16,218 bases of DNA from Legionella genomosp. 1 (GCA_945867185.1 CAMBHM010000007.1:1-16218), one strand, 5' to 3'. Positions 1-7,589 are shown, numbered from the stretch's first letter. A program made the numbers and translations. Notes: generated from the letters alone by a model not told the origin.

Positions 1-177
1 TGGATTGTACGTATCAATGCTGCTGCTCGTGAATGTGGGTTGTCCTATAGTCGTTTGATTGATGGCTTGAAGAAGGCATCGATTGAATTGGATCGTAAAG
101 TGCTTGCCGATATGGCAGTGCATGATATGACCGCATTTACTGTGGTAGCGGAACAAGCTAAGGCAGCTTTGGCTTAG
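1..177 (+). CDS. rplT: 50S ribosomal protein L20, C-terminal part (5' end outside window)
   Basis: The reading frame is open from base 1 and ends with TAG at 175-177, giving the last 58 residues. It begins [20 protein letters not shown], followed by a [16 protein letters not shown] segment; both are the strongly conserved C-terminal half of L20, which binds 23S rRNA and is needed for 50S assembly. In gammaproteobacteria rplT lies in the infC-rpmI-rplT-pheS-pheT-ihfA cluster, and pheS does follow 52 bases later, which supports the call. The N-terminal RNA-binding extension lies outside the window. The protein ends with an Ala-rich tail (AKAALA), normal for the family. No defect is visible. Confidence 0.97.
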   Translation, partial: WIVRINAAARECGLSYSRLIDGLKKASIELDRKVLADMAVHDMTAFTVVAEQAKAALA

Positions 178-186
178 TATTTTAAG

Positions 187-208
187 GGGGAGCGTTTTCT
201 CGTTCCCC
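187..208 (+). terminator. Weak stem-loop between rplT and pheS
   Basis: GGGGAGCG (187-194) and CGTTCCCC (201-208) pair over 8 bp with one G-U wobble, around the 6-base loop TTTTCT. No T-run follows, so this is a poor intrinsic terminator; it may be a partial terminator, an attenuator relic or an mRNA-processing structure. In E. coli this position holds pheM, a Phe-rich leader peptide gene with an attenuator. The spacer here (178-229) is too short for that arrangement and has no Phe codon run. Confidence 0.3.
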
Positions 209-229
209 TCCTATCGTTGTGGATGACTC

Positions 230-1243
230 ATGCAAGACATCACCCTGCTTCAACAACAAGCGTTTGCTGCCGTTCTGAACGCGGAGGATGCAAACCAACT
301 TGATGCGATTCGTGTTGACTATCTTGGAAAAAAAGGTCGGTTGACAGAAATTTTAAAAAATTTGGTTCAGATCCCCATTGAAGATCGATCGAAAGTTGGT
401 CAATCAGTGAATCAGGCAAAACGTGAAATCAGTGCTTATATCGAACAAAAAAGGGCTCAGTTCAAAGAGGCAGCATTGCAAAAGAAGCTTGCTGCAGAGC
501 AAATAGATGTCACGTTGCCAGGTCGACATCATACGATGGGCACGTTTCATCCGGTGACCCAAGTTACAGCGCGTATCACTGAGTATTTCAGCCGTTTGGG
601 ATTTGATGTGGTAGAGGGTCCTGAAGTTGAAACAGAGCAGTATAATTTCGAAGCCCTCAATATTCCGGCTCAACATCCCGCGCGCGCCATGCACGATACT
701 TTTTATTTTGGGGATGGCCGGTTGTTAAGGACCCACACCTCACCGGTTCAGATTAGAACCATGGAGCAGACCAAACCGCCTTTTCGATTGATAGCCCCGG
801 GTCGGGTTTATCGCTGCGATTCTGATGTGACGCATACGCCGATGTTTCATCAAGTCGAAGGGCTGTTAATAGATGAACAGGCCACTCTTGGGGGTTTAAA
901 GGGGTTGTTGCAGGATTTTTTTGCCTATTTTTTTGGCCGAACCGTGGCCATGCGATTTCGACCTTCGTATTTTCCTTTCACCGAACCGTCTGCCGAAGTA
1001 GACATTGCATGTACACACTGCCAAGGTAAGGGATGCCGTTCTTGCAAATACACCGGTTGGCTGGAAGTACTGGGATGCGGTATGGTCCATCCTCACGTGT
1101 TGAAAGCGGTTCATATATCACCTGAAAAATATCAAGGGTGGGCTTTTGGGATGGGTATAGACAGGCTGGCCATGCTCTATTATGGTATCGATGATTTGCG
1201 CTTGATGTTTGAGAACGATCTGACTTTTTTACGACAATTTTAG
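230..1243 (+). CDS. pheS: Phenylalanyl-tRNA synthetase alpha subunit
   Basis: This is the catalytic subunit of the cytoplasmic (alpha-beta)2 class II enzyme that charges tRNA-Phe. At 337 aa it is close to the usual length (about 327 in E. coli). The first 90 residues are the charged helical hairpin that contacts tRNA. The class II core follows: [13 protein letters not shown] near residue 96, motif 2 ([22 protein letters not shown]) around 190-213, and motif 3 ([18 protein letters not shown]) near the C-terminus. C261, C264, C269 and C272 form a CxxC-x4-CxxC knuckle before [12 protein letters not shown]; to my knowledge several bacterial PheS proteins have such Cys pairs, while E. coli does not. 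The ATG start has only a weak GGA upstream (221-223), so expression may rely on read-through from rplT. pheT follows after 13 bases. Confidence 0.98.
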   Translation: MQDITLLQQQAFAAVLNAEDANQLDAIRVDYLGKKGRLTEILKNLVQIPIEDRSKVGQSVNQAKREISAYIEQKRAQFKEAALQKKLAAEQIDVTLPGRHHTMGTFHPVTQVTARITEYFSRLGFDVVEGPEVETEQYNFEALNIPAQHPARAMHDTFYFGDGRLLRTHTSPVQIRTMEQTKPPFRLIAPGRVYRCDSDVTHTPMFHQVEGLLIDEQATLGGLKGLLQDFFAYFFGRTVAMRFRPSYFPFTEPSAEVDIACTHCQGKGCRSCKYTGWLEVLGCGMVHPHVLKAVHISPEKYQGWAFGMGIDRLAMLYYGIDDLRLMFENDLTFLRQF

Positions 1244-1256
1244 GCAGGATTTCCCC

Positions 1257-3632
1257 ATGAAAATATCCGAACTCTGGCTTAGCGAGTGGGTGAGTCCGCC
1301 CCTAATGGGATCGGAACTTGCCGATCAATTGACGATGGCAGGGCTTGAAGTGGACGGTGTCCATCCCGTCGCAGGTGAATTTGATCACGTGATCGTGGCA
1401 AAAGTGCTTCGAACAGCGCCTCATAAAGAGGCTGACCGACTCACTGTGTGTGAGGTGGACACAGGGAATGCCGTGATACCTGTTGTGTGCGGGGCAGCTA
1501 ATGTTCGTTCAGGGTTGAAGGTAGCGCTTGCATTGCCTGGGGCAAATTTACCGGGCGGTCTTCGCATCAAACTATCTAAGTTGCGTGGGGAGCCTTCGGA
1601 GGGGATGTTGTGTTCTAGCACCGAACTTGGGCTGGAGGCTGTCTCTGAAGGCATCATGGAACTGGATGAAGACGCGCCGATTGGCAGTTGTCTTAGAACC
1701 TATTTGTCGCTCAATGACGCCGTGCTGGATATTGATTTAACACCCAATCGTGCGGATTGTTTTAGTGTATTAGGCATTGCGCGTGAAGTGGCTGCTTTGA
1801 ATCAGGTGCCCTTGCGTGCCTTACCCTCTGTGACTCGGCCACTTGAGATCCAGGATGAACTATCTATACGCGTAGAAGCGACCGATGCCTGTCCTCAGTA
1901 TTTAGGACGTCTCATCCGTGGTATTGATAGACAGGCCGTGACCCCGCTGTGGATGAAAGAGCGATTACGTCGTAGTGGCGTGCGGTTGGTTCATCCGGTG
2001 GTTGATGTGACCAATTATGTCTTGTTTGAGTTGGGTCAGCCTATGCATGCGTTTGATCTCAATAGGATCAAGGGGGGGCTAACGGTTCGATATGCACGAG
2101 AAGCTGAACAGTTGCTGTTGATAGAAGGTCAGTCGGTTTCACTTGATGAACAGGTTTTGGTGATTGCAGACGAACAGATGCCTTTAGCCCTCGCTGGAAT
2201 TATGGGTGGGCGAGACAGTGCGGTATCAGAAGAGACAACTGATATTTATTTAGAAAGTGCTTATTTTAATCCTTTGACGGTGGCCGGTGTGGCAAGACGT
2301 TTTGGATTAAGCAGCGATGGATCACAACGATTTGAACGTGGGGTAGATCCGGCCTTGCAGCGGATCGCTTTAGAGCGTGCAACGGATTTATTGGTGGACA
2401 TGGTGGGTGGGCAAGTCGGCCCCATTACTACAATCATCCATACCGATGCGTTGCCAGTAACAGCCCCGATTGTTTTTCACCCTTCAAAGGTCGCGCAATG
2501 GACAGGACTTCAGTTGCCTGAAGAAGAGATGAAGCAACACTTATTGGCGCTCGGTATGACCATAGTGGTACATTCAGGCCACTGGTTAATCAGCGTGCCT
2601 TCTTATCGATTTGATTTGAGCTTAGAAGTGGATATTGTGGAAGAAATTACCCGTCTTCATGGGTATGATCAGATCACAGCAGATTCGCTGATGGGTGTAG
2701 TGAAGGCAGGACGAGTAGCGCCTCATCAACCACTGTTGCACCATATGGCTACCTGTCTTTGTCATCGAGGTTACCATGAGACCATCAGTTATAGTTTTGT
2801 TGATCCCCTGTTACAAACGCTTCTTTATCCTGAATTCAAATCTTTGTCATTGTTAAACCCCATTTCTCAAGAACTTTCAGCCATGCGGATCAGCCTGTGG
2901 CCTGGGTTACTTGCTTCAGCTGTTTATAATGTGCATCGACAACAGACCGTCCTGAAACTGTTTGAAACTGGGGTGATTTTTGATCGTCAAGGCGACGATC
3001 TGGTTGAGCGCAAGCGGCTTGCAGGTCTTCTCACAGGAGAACAAGGTGCTCTGAATTGGAGTGAAGCGACGCGTTCGTTTGATTTTTTTGATTTAAAAGG
3101 CGATGTGCAGGCAATGTTAGAGGGCTTATCTTATCGAGAGCTTGACTTTGTTGCAGCGACACATCCGGCTCTTCATCCCGGTAAAGCAGCTCGGGTGATG
3201 TTGGGAGAGCAGTTAGTCGGGTGGATAGGTGCCTTGCATCCTCGTCTTTTAGATGAACTAGATCTCACCGATGAGGTGCTATTATTTGAGTTGGACCTTG
3301 ACGTTTTGAGTGCTCCACCTACCGTGCGTTATCAAGCAATTTCGAAATATCCTCAAATCAGACGTGATTTATCTCTGGTGGTGCCGATGGGAGTGGTTGC
3401 AGCTGACATTGAAAAGACGATTCGTCGTGCTTTTCCGAATCCTTGGTTAAAATCGATAGATATTTTTGATGTCTATCAGGGAGATGCAATTCCTGTTGGT
3501 AAAAAAAGTGTGGCGGTGGCCTTGACCTTACAAGACGATCATCGGACACTGGTTGATACGGAGATTCATTCGGGAATCAGTGTGATACTTCAAGCACTAG
3601 ATGATACGTATACAATCACTTTGAGGGACTAA
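1257..3632 (+). CDS. pheT: Phenylalanyl-tRNA synthetase beta subunit
   Basis: This is the 791-aa partner of PheS (E. coli 795 aa), providing tRNA binding and the editing site that removes Tyr-tRNA-Phe. Domains in order: N-terminal core; an OB-fold tRNA-binding domain at about residues 40-150 ([26 protein letters not shown]); B3/B4 editing domain with [12 protein letters not shown] [23 protein letters not shown] at about 245-268; B5 DNA-binding-like fold (about 400-475, ending [14 protein letters not shown]); the catalytic-like core; and a C-terminal ferredoxin-fold anticodon-binding domain ([13 protein letters not shown] to the end). The ATG is preceded by AGGA at about 1247-1250. It ends only 2 bases before the ihfA start, so ihfA is probably translationally coupled. 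No defect seen. Confidence 0.98.
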   Translation: MKISELWLSEWVSPPLMGSELADQLTMAGLEVDGVHPVAGEFDHVIVAKVLRTAPHKEADRLTVCEVDTGNAVIPVVCGAANVRSGLKVALALPGANLPGGLRIKLSKLRGEPSEGMLCSSTELGLEAVSEGIMELDEDAPIGSCLRTYLSLNDAVLDIDLTPNRADCFSVLGIAREVAALNQVPLRALPSVTRPLEIQDELSIRVEATDACPQYLGRLIRGIDRQAVTPLWMKERLRRSGVRLVHPVVDVTNYVLFELGQPMHAFDLNRIKGGLTVRYAREAEQLLLIEGQSVSLDEQVLVIADEQMPLALAGIMGGRDSAVSEETTDIYLESAYFNPLTVAGVARRFGLSSDGSQRFERGVDPALQRIALERATDLLVDMVGGQVGPITTIIHTDALPVTAPIVFHPSKVAQWTGLQLPEEEMKQHLLALGMTIVVHSGHWLISVPSYRFDLSLEVDIVEEITRLHGYDQITADSLMGVVKAGRVAPHQPLLHHMATCLCHRGYHETISYSFVDPLLQTLLYPEFKSLSLLNPISQELSAMRISLWPGLLASAVYNVHRQQTVLKLFETGVIFDRQGDDLVERKRLAGLLTGEQGALNWSEATRSFDFFDLKGDVQAMLEGLSYRELDFVAATHPALHPGKAARVMLGEQLVGWIGALHPRLLDELDLTDEVLLFELDLDVLSAPPTVRYQAISKYPQIRRDLSLVVPMGVVAADIEKTIRRAFPNPWLKSIDIFDVYQGDAIPVGKKSVAVALTLQDDHRTLVDTEIHSGISVILQALDDTYTITLRD

Positions 3633-3634
3633 TC

Positions 3635-3925
3635 GTGAGCACTTTAACAAAAGCAATGATAGCTGAAGCCTTGTGTGATGCGCTTGTGTTAAATAAACCA
3701 GAGGCGAAAGCGCTTGTTGATCAGTTTTTTGAAGAGATCCGCTTTGAATTGGAGAATGGAGGGCATGTCAAATTATCTGGATTTGGCAATTTTACCCTAC
3801 GAGATAAATCGGAGCGCCCAGGCAGAAATCCTAAAACTGGCGCAGAAATTCCTGTGCTCGCGCGTCGTGTGGTGACCTTCAAGCCAGGCCTCAAGTTGAA
3901 AACAAAAGTAGAATCCTATCGTTAG
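3635..3925 (+). CDS. ihfA: Integration host factor alpha subunit
   Basis: A 96-aa DNA-bending protein of the HU/IHF family. IHF-alpha pairs with IHF-beta (not in this window) and bends DNA sharply at specific sites to shape promoters, origins and recombination complexes. The sequence has [10 protein letters not shown] at the start, [20 protein letters not shown] in the body, and the DNA-binding arm [13 protein letters not shown] with the intercalating proline, then [18 protein letters not shown] and [10 protein letters not shown] favour the alpha over the beta subunit. Length matches (E. coli 99 aa). The start is GTG, 2 bases after the pheT stop; the GAGGGA inside the pheT end (3623-3628) can serve as ribosome binding site. 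The pheST-ihfA order is the classic gammaproteobacterial arrangement. Confidence 0.97.
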   Translation: MSTLTKAMIAEALCDALVLNKPEAKALVDQFFEEIRFELENGGHVKLSGFGNFTLRDKSERPGRNPKTGAEIPVLARRVVTFKPGLKLKTKVESYR

Positions 3926-3934
3926 GAACCGCGT

Positions 3935-4015
3935 ATGAGCAGTGACAATCGACAGGGAGGAACGTGTGCCAAGACGCGTGTTTCGAAATGCCAACTTAGC
4001 AGAATGTCCCGATAA
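3935..4015 (+). other. Short 26-codon ORF with a good ribosome binding site, overlapping the next gene's start
   Basis: ATG at 3935 lies 6 bases after AGGAA (3924-3928, overlapping the ihfA stop) and reads MSSDNRQGGTCAKTRVSKCQ..., ending with TAA at 4013-4015. It is out of frame with the large gene and overlaps its first codons. It may be a leader peptide that couples translation of the large gene to ihfA, the remnant of an earlier start broken by a frameshift, or chance. I do not recognise the peptide. Confidence 0.25.
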
Positions 4016-6485
4016 GGCAGCTACTGATGCGTTGAACGTGTGCATTGGCGATCTGCATGGCAATGCCATGAAACTTCTATATATCTTGGTAGAGGAAGGG
4101 TTTCTGACGATACCGAAAGCGGTATATGCTGATTTGTTTGCTATTTATAATCAACGAGAGGTAACACTACAGTCGTTTGGCCGCTTTGCCAGTCATCTTG
4201 AAACACTTGTTGTTGATAATACCCGATCATTGGTTCTGATTGGAGATGAGCTTGCCGACAGGGGGATGAATGATTGGTATACACTGCAGATCTTAAATCT
4301 GTTGCATGTCTATGAAGTGGATCTGACAATTTTATTGTCTAATCACGGTGTTGAGTTTCTGAAGCAGGTTGAGAGTGAGACATTTGGGTTCACGGCGCAT
4401 CTTGGTTTAAAGGAAGCGCATTCATTGAATCAGCTCTCTTTGGTACTCGACATGGATATTATGACAGAGGCTTCTCTCAGGCACCTTATCCGTACTTGTT
4501 ATATCCCAAAATTAAGAGCCATTCACTATACGGTGTCACGGGACATGCGTGAATTAGATATCATGACGCATGCTCCAATAGGACTTGAGACGATCGAAGC
4601 CATCGCGCGGGGTTTTTTCCTTAGATATGAGGATAGAACCGTAGAGTCATTGATGAAATCCATAGATAGGATCAACACGCGTATACAAGAGCGATTACAT
4701 TTAGGAAATTTGAGCCTTGCAATGAGTCACCCGGCTCCACTGGGAAAAGCATTGGGAGGACATGTTTTAACCTGTTATCCGTTATATCGTTTGATCTGGA
4801 ATCGAGTATTAGGGCCTGAGCTACGTGTGCAACCGTCTGGATCGTTCAAGGTTCATTTTGTACATGGGCACATAGGACAGCGGGAGAGCACACACAGCAC
4901 CCACTTTAATACGGACTGTGATTTTGGTAAGTACCATAGAGGGTGGATAATGCTTGGCAGAGATTACGGTGCCTTGAATGAGCGCGCTTACATACCTGCG
5001 CGTGGGGACGACCTGTCAAGTAGGGAAATTTGTTATCATTGTATCGTTGTTTCTACAGGATTATCTCCTTTTCGACTTGAACGATTGGGGCTACATCAAG
5101 AGGAAATTAGATTAAAATATTATCTGGATATTTTCTTAGACAAATTACCTTTTTTATACACGGCTAGTATGGAGGAGGTTTCAGAAGACACCTGGGCCCT
5201 TTTTCAAACGTTTTTAGAATTAGATCCAAGCTTCGAGCGTATTGAGTTACTGCCGGTATGGATTGTTTTTCAAGCGTTGATTCGCATGCGAACGCATGAG
5301 TACACCCTTTGTAAAGGGCCCCCTCCAATGCTGATCCTCTCGCAATTAGAGCAGTATTTCTTAAGGATGCTTCCACGGAGCCCTGAGCCTTTGAAATCGG
5401 GTGTATCTGTGCTGCCTGCCTATGAGTCTCATGAAACAAACCCGGTTTTTCAAGCCTGGCGCTTGTACATGAAGGGATTTATTCATCAACGGTTGGGAGG
5501 GGAAGAGAATCTAAGTATTATGTTTAAGCAATTTCAGAGTGCTCATGAGAAGGGCAGCGTGATAGCTTCGATGGAGTTGGTGTTGTATTACTTGAGTCGA
5601 GCGGATACAGATTCTGAGGAGGGTCGCTCTCTGTTCGCTCAAGCTGCGGATTATGTACAGCAGACGTGGTTTAGGGATCCTGCTCCTCCCGTGTTGAATT
5701 TATGGAGGTATATTAATTCTAAAAATTTTGGGGAGTGTAAGAAGCTCCTTCAGTGGAGACGAGACTCAGAAATAGTGTTGATCTTGGAGGGCGTATTGGT
5801 TCAGTGTCCAAAAGAAAATATAGCGTTGTATATGCTTGGCTTTATTGCCGAGGAGCAATTGGATGGTGGTATTGAAGCAATCAAGACATCTCTTGGCTTT
5901 TATAATCGGATTGATTGGTCTACACTGCCGTTTGCAGAGAGGGGAGAGCGGTATGTTGCGTTAGGAGAACGATGTCAACATATGATAGAAGCTTTGCCAG
6001 CTGATCCCTCACCTGAAACATTGTTGTTGAAGGAGGCACTTTGCGCGCAGCTGATGGATTGTTATGAAACAGCGGGGCGTGGCAATCATAAGAAAGCCTT
6101 GTGGTTTTTAATAGCGTGCTATCAATCAGATCGGTATGGAGCACGGGAGCTGGGCAAGGCGATTGTTTGCTGTGAGCGCATGCTTGCTATGGAGGATAAT
6201 CCTTCTTTATTGTCAGGAATAGAAATTACAATGGTTGCTTTAAAAGCAACCATTGTTGCACAGGAGGCGCTTGGTGTAAGTGAGAAAGAGGTGCGTCAAC
6301 TGCGTTTAGACAAAGCACGTGTTGAAGCACAAAATAGGGTGTTATATGAGCAAATAGGTTTGATGAGAAGGCAGGACTCGTTAGAGTCTAAATGGGGTTC
6401 TTTTTTTACAGAAAAAGCAGACGATGCTGCTTCATCTGTACTTGCGATGGGTGTGGTTGGGTACTGTATGGGATCGAAATCTTGA
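3966..6485 (+). CDS. Large PPP-type metallophosphatase with helical C-terminal region, putative effector
   Basis: With the GTG at 3966 the protein has 839 aa. That start follows a strong GGGAGG (3955-3960) by 5 bases; GTG 3942 would add 8 residues but has no comparable site. Residues 25-305 carry a full calcineurin/PPP-like set: GDLHGN (28-33), GDELADRG (93-100), SNHGVEF (125-131), H202 in THAPIG, and VHGHIG (299-304). Predicted metal ligands are D29, H31, D94, N126, H202 and H302, with H127 as acid. I infer a phosphoprotein phosphatase, with a similar motif layout to the Legionella Wip phosphatases from memory. The rest is mostly helical: about 503-545 resembles a Sel1-like repeat, and 765-805 is a charged likely coiled coil. 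There is no signal peptide or clear membrane segment, which fits a cytoplasmic or type IV-secreted protein. The C-terminus has a weak acidic patch (TEKADD) before SSVLAMGVVGYCMGSKS. Substrate unknown. Confidence 0.75.
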   Translation: MPRRVFRNANLAECPDKAATDALNVCIGDLHGNAMKLLYILVEEGFLTIPKAVYADLFAIYNQREVTLQSFGRFASHLETLVVDNTRSLVLIGDELADRGMNDWYTLQILNLLHVYEVDLTILLSNHGVEFLKQVESETFGFTAHLGLKEAHSLNQLSLVLDMDIMTEASLRHLIRTCYIPKLRAIHYTVSRDMRELDIMTHAPIGLETIEAIARGFFLRYEDRTVESLMKSIDRINTRIQERLHLGNLSLAMSHPAPLGKALGGHVLTCYPLYRLIWNRVLGPELRVQPSGSFKVHFVHGHIGQRESTHSTHFNTDCDFGKYHRGWIMLGRDYGALNERAYIPARGDDLSSREICYHCIVVSTGLSPFRLERLGLHQEEIRLKYYLDIFLDKLPFLYTASMEEVSEDTWALFQTFLELDPSFERIELLPVWIVFQALIRMRTHEYTLCKGPPPMLILSQLEQYFLRMLPRSPEPLKSGVSVLPAYESHETNPVFQAWRLYMKGFIHQRLGGEENLSIMFKQFQSAHEKGSVIASMELVLYYLSRADTDSEEGRSLFAQAADYVQQTWFRDPAPPVLNLWRYINSKNFGECKKLLQWRRDSEIVLILEGVLVQCPKENIALYMLGFIAEEQLDGGIEAIKTSLGFYNRIDWSTLPFAERGERYVALGERCQHMIEALPADPSPETLLLKEALCAQLMDCYETAGRGNHKKALWFLIACYQSDRYGARELGKAIVCCERMLAMEDNPSLLSGIEITMVALKATIVAQEALGVSEKEVRQLRLDKARVEAQNRVLYEQIGLMRRQDSLESKWGSFFTEKADDAASSVLAMGVVGYCMGSKS
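6228..6256. repeat. 29-bp perfect inverted repeat inside the phosphatase-like gene
   Basis: The 14-base arm at 6228-6241 (ACAATGGTTGCTTT) is the exact reverse complement of 6243-6256, with a single A at 6242 between. It encodes TMVALKATIV in frame. No T-run follows, so it is not an ordinary terminator. It could form a long mRNA hairpin or be a protein-binding palindrome; its function is unknown. Confidence 0.9.
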
Positions 6486-6513
6486 AGTCGTTCTGGAAAT
6501 TTATACATTTTAC

Positions 6514-6542
6514 TTGTAGATTGGTTTGATTTTCGATAGAAT
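6514..6542 (+). promoter_or_regulatory. Candidate sigma-70 promoter for rplM-rpsI
   Basis: TTGTAG (6514-6519), a 17-base spacer and TAGAAT (6537-6542). The -10 matches 5 of 6 consensus bases; the -35 matches only the TTG. Its position in the 118-base gap before rplM and the ideal spacing support it, and it would leave a leader of about 55 bases containing the hairpin at 6558-6575. Confidence 0.45.
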
Positions 6543-6557
6543 CGCGCATCCAAGTAG

Positions 6558-6575
6558 GTACTTCGTGTGAAGTAC
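6558..6575 (+). promoter_or_regulatory. rplM: Hairpin in the rplM leader
   Basis: GTACTTC (6558-6564) pairs perfectly with GAAGTAC (6569-6575) around a GTGT loop. It sits 28 bases upstream of the rplM start, ahead of the GGAG ribosome binding site (6592-6595). Leader structures before rplM take part in autogenous control by L13 in some bacteria, so this is a candidate for that role; the sequence alone does not prove it. Confidence 0.5.
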
Positions 6576-6603
6576 ACCCTGAAGGCGGTACGGAGTTAGT
6601 GTA

Positions 6604-7044
6604 ATGAAGACAATGAGCGCTAAGGCACATGAAGTCAAACATGATTGGTTTGTCGTGGATGCCAGCAATAAAGTATTGGGTCGACTTGCTACAGAAATCG
6701 CCCGTCGTTTACGCGGGAAACACAAAGCCATATATACCCCACACGTAGATACAGGTGACTATATTGTTGTGACTAATGCTGAAAAAGTGGTTGTAACGGG
6801 TCGTAAATTTAAAGATAAAATATATTATAGCCATTCTGGATTCCCTGGTGGAATCAAAGAAATTTCTTTTGATAAATTGCAAAAGAAAAATCCAATTCGA
6901 ATCATCGAACTCGCTGTCAAAGGGATGCTTCCCAAAAATCCTTTGGGTCGAGACATGTTTCGTAAGCTTAAAATTTATGTGGGCAACGAGCACCCACACG
7001 AAGCACAGCAACCAATGATACTTGAGATTGAGGAAAGAACATGA
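6604..7044 (+). CDS. rplM: 50S ribosomal protein L13
   Basis: A 146-aa primary 23S rRNA-binding protein of the large subunit (E. coli 142 aa). Visible family blocks are [20 protein letters not shown] at residues 15-34, then [39 protein letters not shown] and a [11 protein letters not shown] end. The ATG has GGAG 8 bases upstream. The C-terminus (LEIEERT) runs a few residues beyond the E. coli end. The gene overlaps rpsI by the four bases ATGA (7041-7044), so L13 and S9 are translationally coupled, the usual arrangement. The promoter and leader hairpin upstream suggest that the pair is transcribed separately from the phosphatase-like gene before it. Confidence 0.98.
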   Translation: MKTMSAKAHEVKHDWFVVDASNKVLGRLATEIARRLRGKHKAIYTPHVDTGDYIVVTNAEKVVVTGRKFKDKIYYSHSGFPGGIKEISFDKLQKKNPIRIIELAVKGMLPKNPLGRDMFRKLKIYVGNEHPHEAQQPMILEIEERT

Positions 7045-7481
7045 AGGCAAAGGCTGCATTGAAGCAATATTACGGCACAGGTCGTAGAAAAAGTTCAACA
7101 GCAAGGGTTTTTTTACGCCCTGGTAAAGGCGAAATCAAGGTTAATAATCGTCCCCTAGAAGGCTATTTTGGTCGTGAAACGTCTAGCATGATCATCAGAC
7201 AACCATTAGAAGCGGTCGATCTGCTGAATAAATTTGATATTTATGCCACGGTCGTCGGTGGTGGTATATCTGGTCAAGCAGGTGCTATTCGCTTAGGTAT
7301 TGCACGTGCGCTCGTTCAATATGATGAGCAAGATTTGCCTGAAGGCGCTGAGGCGCGGCCCGATTCTTGTCGTCGTAAATTACGTGCTCGCGGTTTGTTG
7401 ACACGCGATTCTCGTCGAGTAGAGCGTAAGAAATTCGGTCTACACAAAGCACGACGTGCAACACAGTACTCCAAACGATAA
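7041..7481 (+). CDS. rpsI: 30S ribosomal protein S9, with a 12-residue insertion
   Basis: S9 lies in the head of the small subunit; its C-terminal Lys-Arg tail reaches the P-site tRNA. Family blocks are [46 protein letters not shown], and a tail ending QYSKR, matching the invariant SKR end. At 146 aa it is longer than the 130 aa of E. coli. About 4 extra residues are at the N-terminus, and about 12 ([12 protein letters not shown], bases 7329-7364) are inserted between YDE and the [10 protein letters not shown] helix. The insertion keeps the frame and contains two GGCGC copies. The ATG overlaps the rplM stop; GAGGA at 7030-7034 is its ribosome binding site. Confidence 0.97.
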   Translation: MKAKAALKQYYGTGRRKSSTARVFLRPGKGEIKVNNRPLEGYFGRETSSMIIRQPLEAVDLLNKFDIYATVVGGGISGQAGAIRLGIARALVQYDEQDLPEGAEARPDSCRRKLRARGLLTRDSRRVERKKFGLHKARRATQYSKR

Positions 7482-7488
7482 TAGGAAT

Positions 7489-7510
7489 AAGGGCTCTGAT
7501 CAGAGCCCTT
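7489..7510. terminator. 22-bp perfect palindrome after rpsI, probable terminator
   Basis: AAGGGCTCTGATCAGAGCCCTT is self-complementary over its full length and starts 7 bases after the rpsI stop. As RNA it gives a GC-rich stem with a 4-base loop. There is no long T-run after it, so termination may be partial or Rho-assisted. It may also protect the 3' end of the rplM-rpsI mRNA. Confidence 0.6.
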
Positions 7511-7530
7511 AGGATCGCGCCCGATCCTAA
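7509..7530. repeat. Second inverted repeat abutting the rpsI terminator
   Basis: TTAGGATC (7509-7516) pairs with GATCCTAA (7523-7530) over 8 bp around the loop GCGCCC. It shares its first two bases with the end of the previous palindrome and ends one base before the petA -35 element. It could be a second terminator stem or an operator for petA. Confidence 0.5.
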
Positions 7531-7560
7531 TTGAAGAATGCCTATCCCTCACGTTATACT
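7531..7560 (+). promoter_or_regulatory. petA: Probable sigma-70 promoter of petA
   Basis: TTGAAG (7531-7536), an 18-base spacer and TATACT (7555-7560): 4 of 6 and 5 of 6 consensus matches. It lies after the rpsI palindromes and about 30 bases before the petA ATG, leaving a short leader that contains the AGG ribosome binding site at 7580-7582. Confidence 0.6.
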
Positions 7561-7589
7561 GCCTAGAATACATCTGAATAGGTATCACC

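Noticed and set aside
1384..1396. The palindrome ATCACGTGAT in pheT, repeated in petA near 8152
   Set aside because: Both copies encode Asp-His-Val-Ile in conserved contexts, so the shared palindrome is explained by the codons.
6486..6603. Possible tRNA gene in the gap before rplM (a tRNA often follows ihfA)
   Set aside because: No acceptor stem, GTTCRANNC T-loop or CCA-adjacent pairing can be made; the gap is better explained as promoter and leader.
6709..7104. A 131-codon open frame antisense to rplM and the rpsI start
   Set aside because: It is the complement of two conserved ribosomal protein genes, and its translation shows no recognisable domain.
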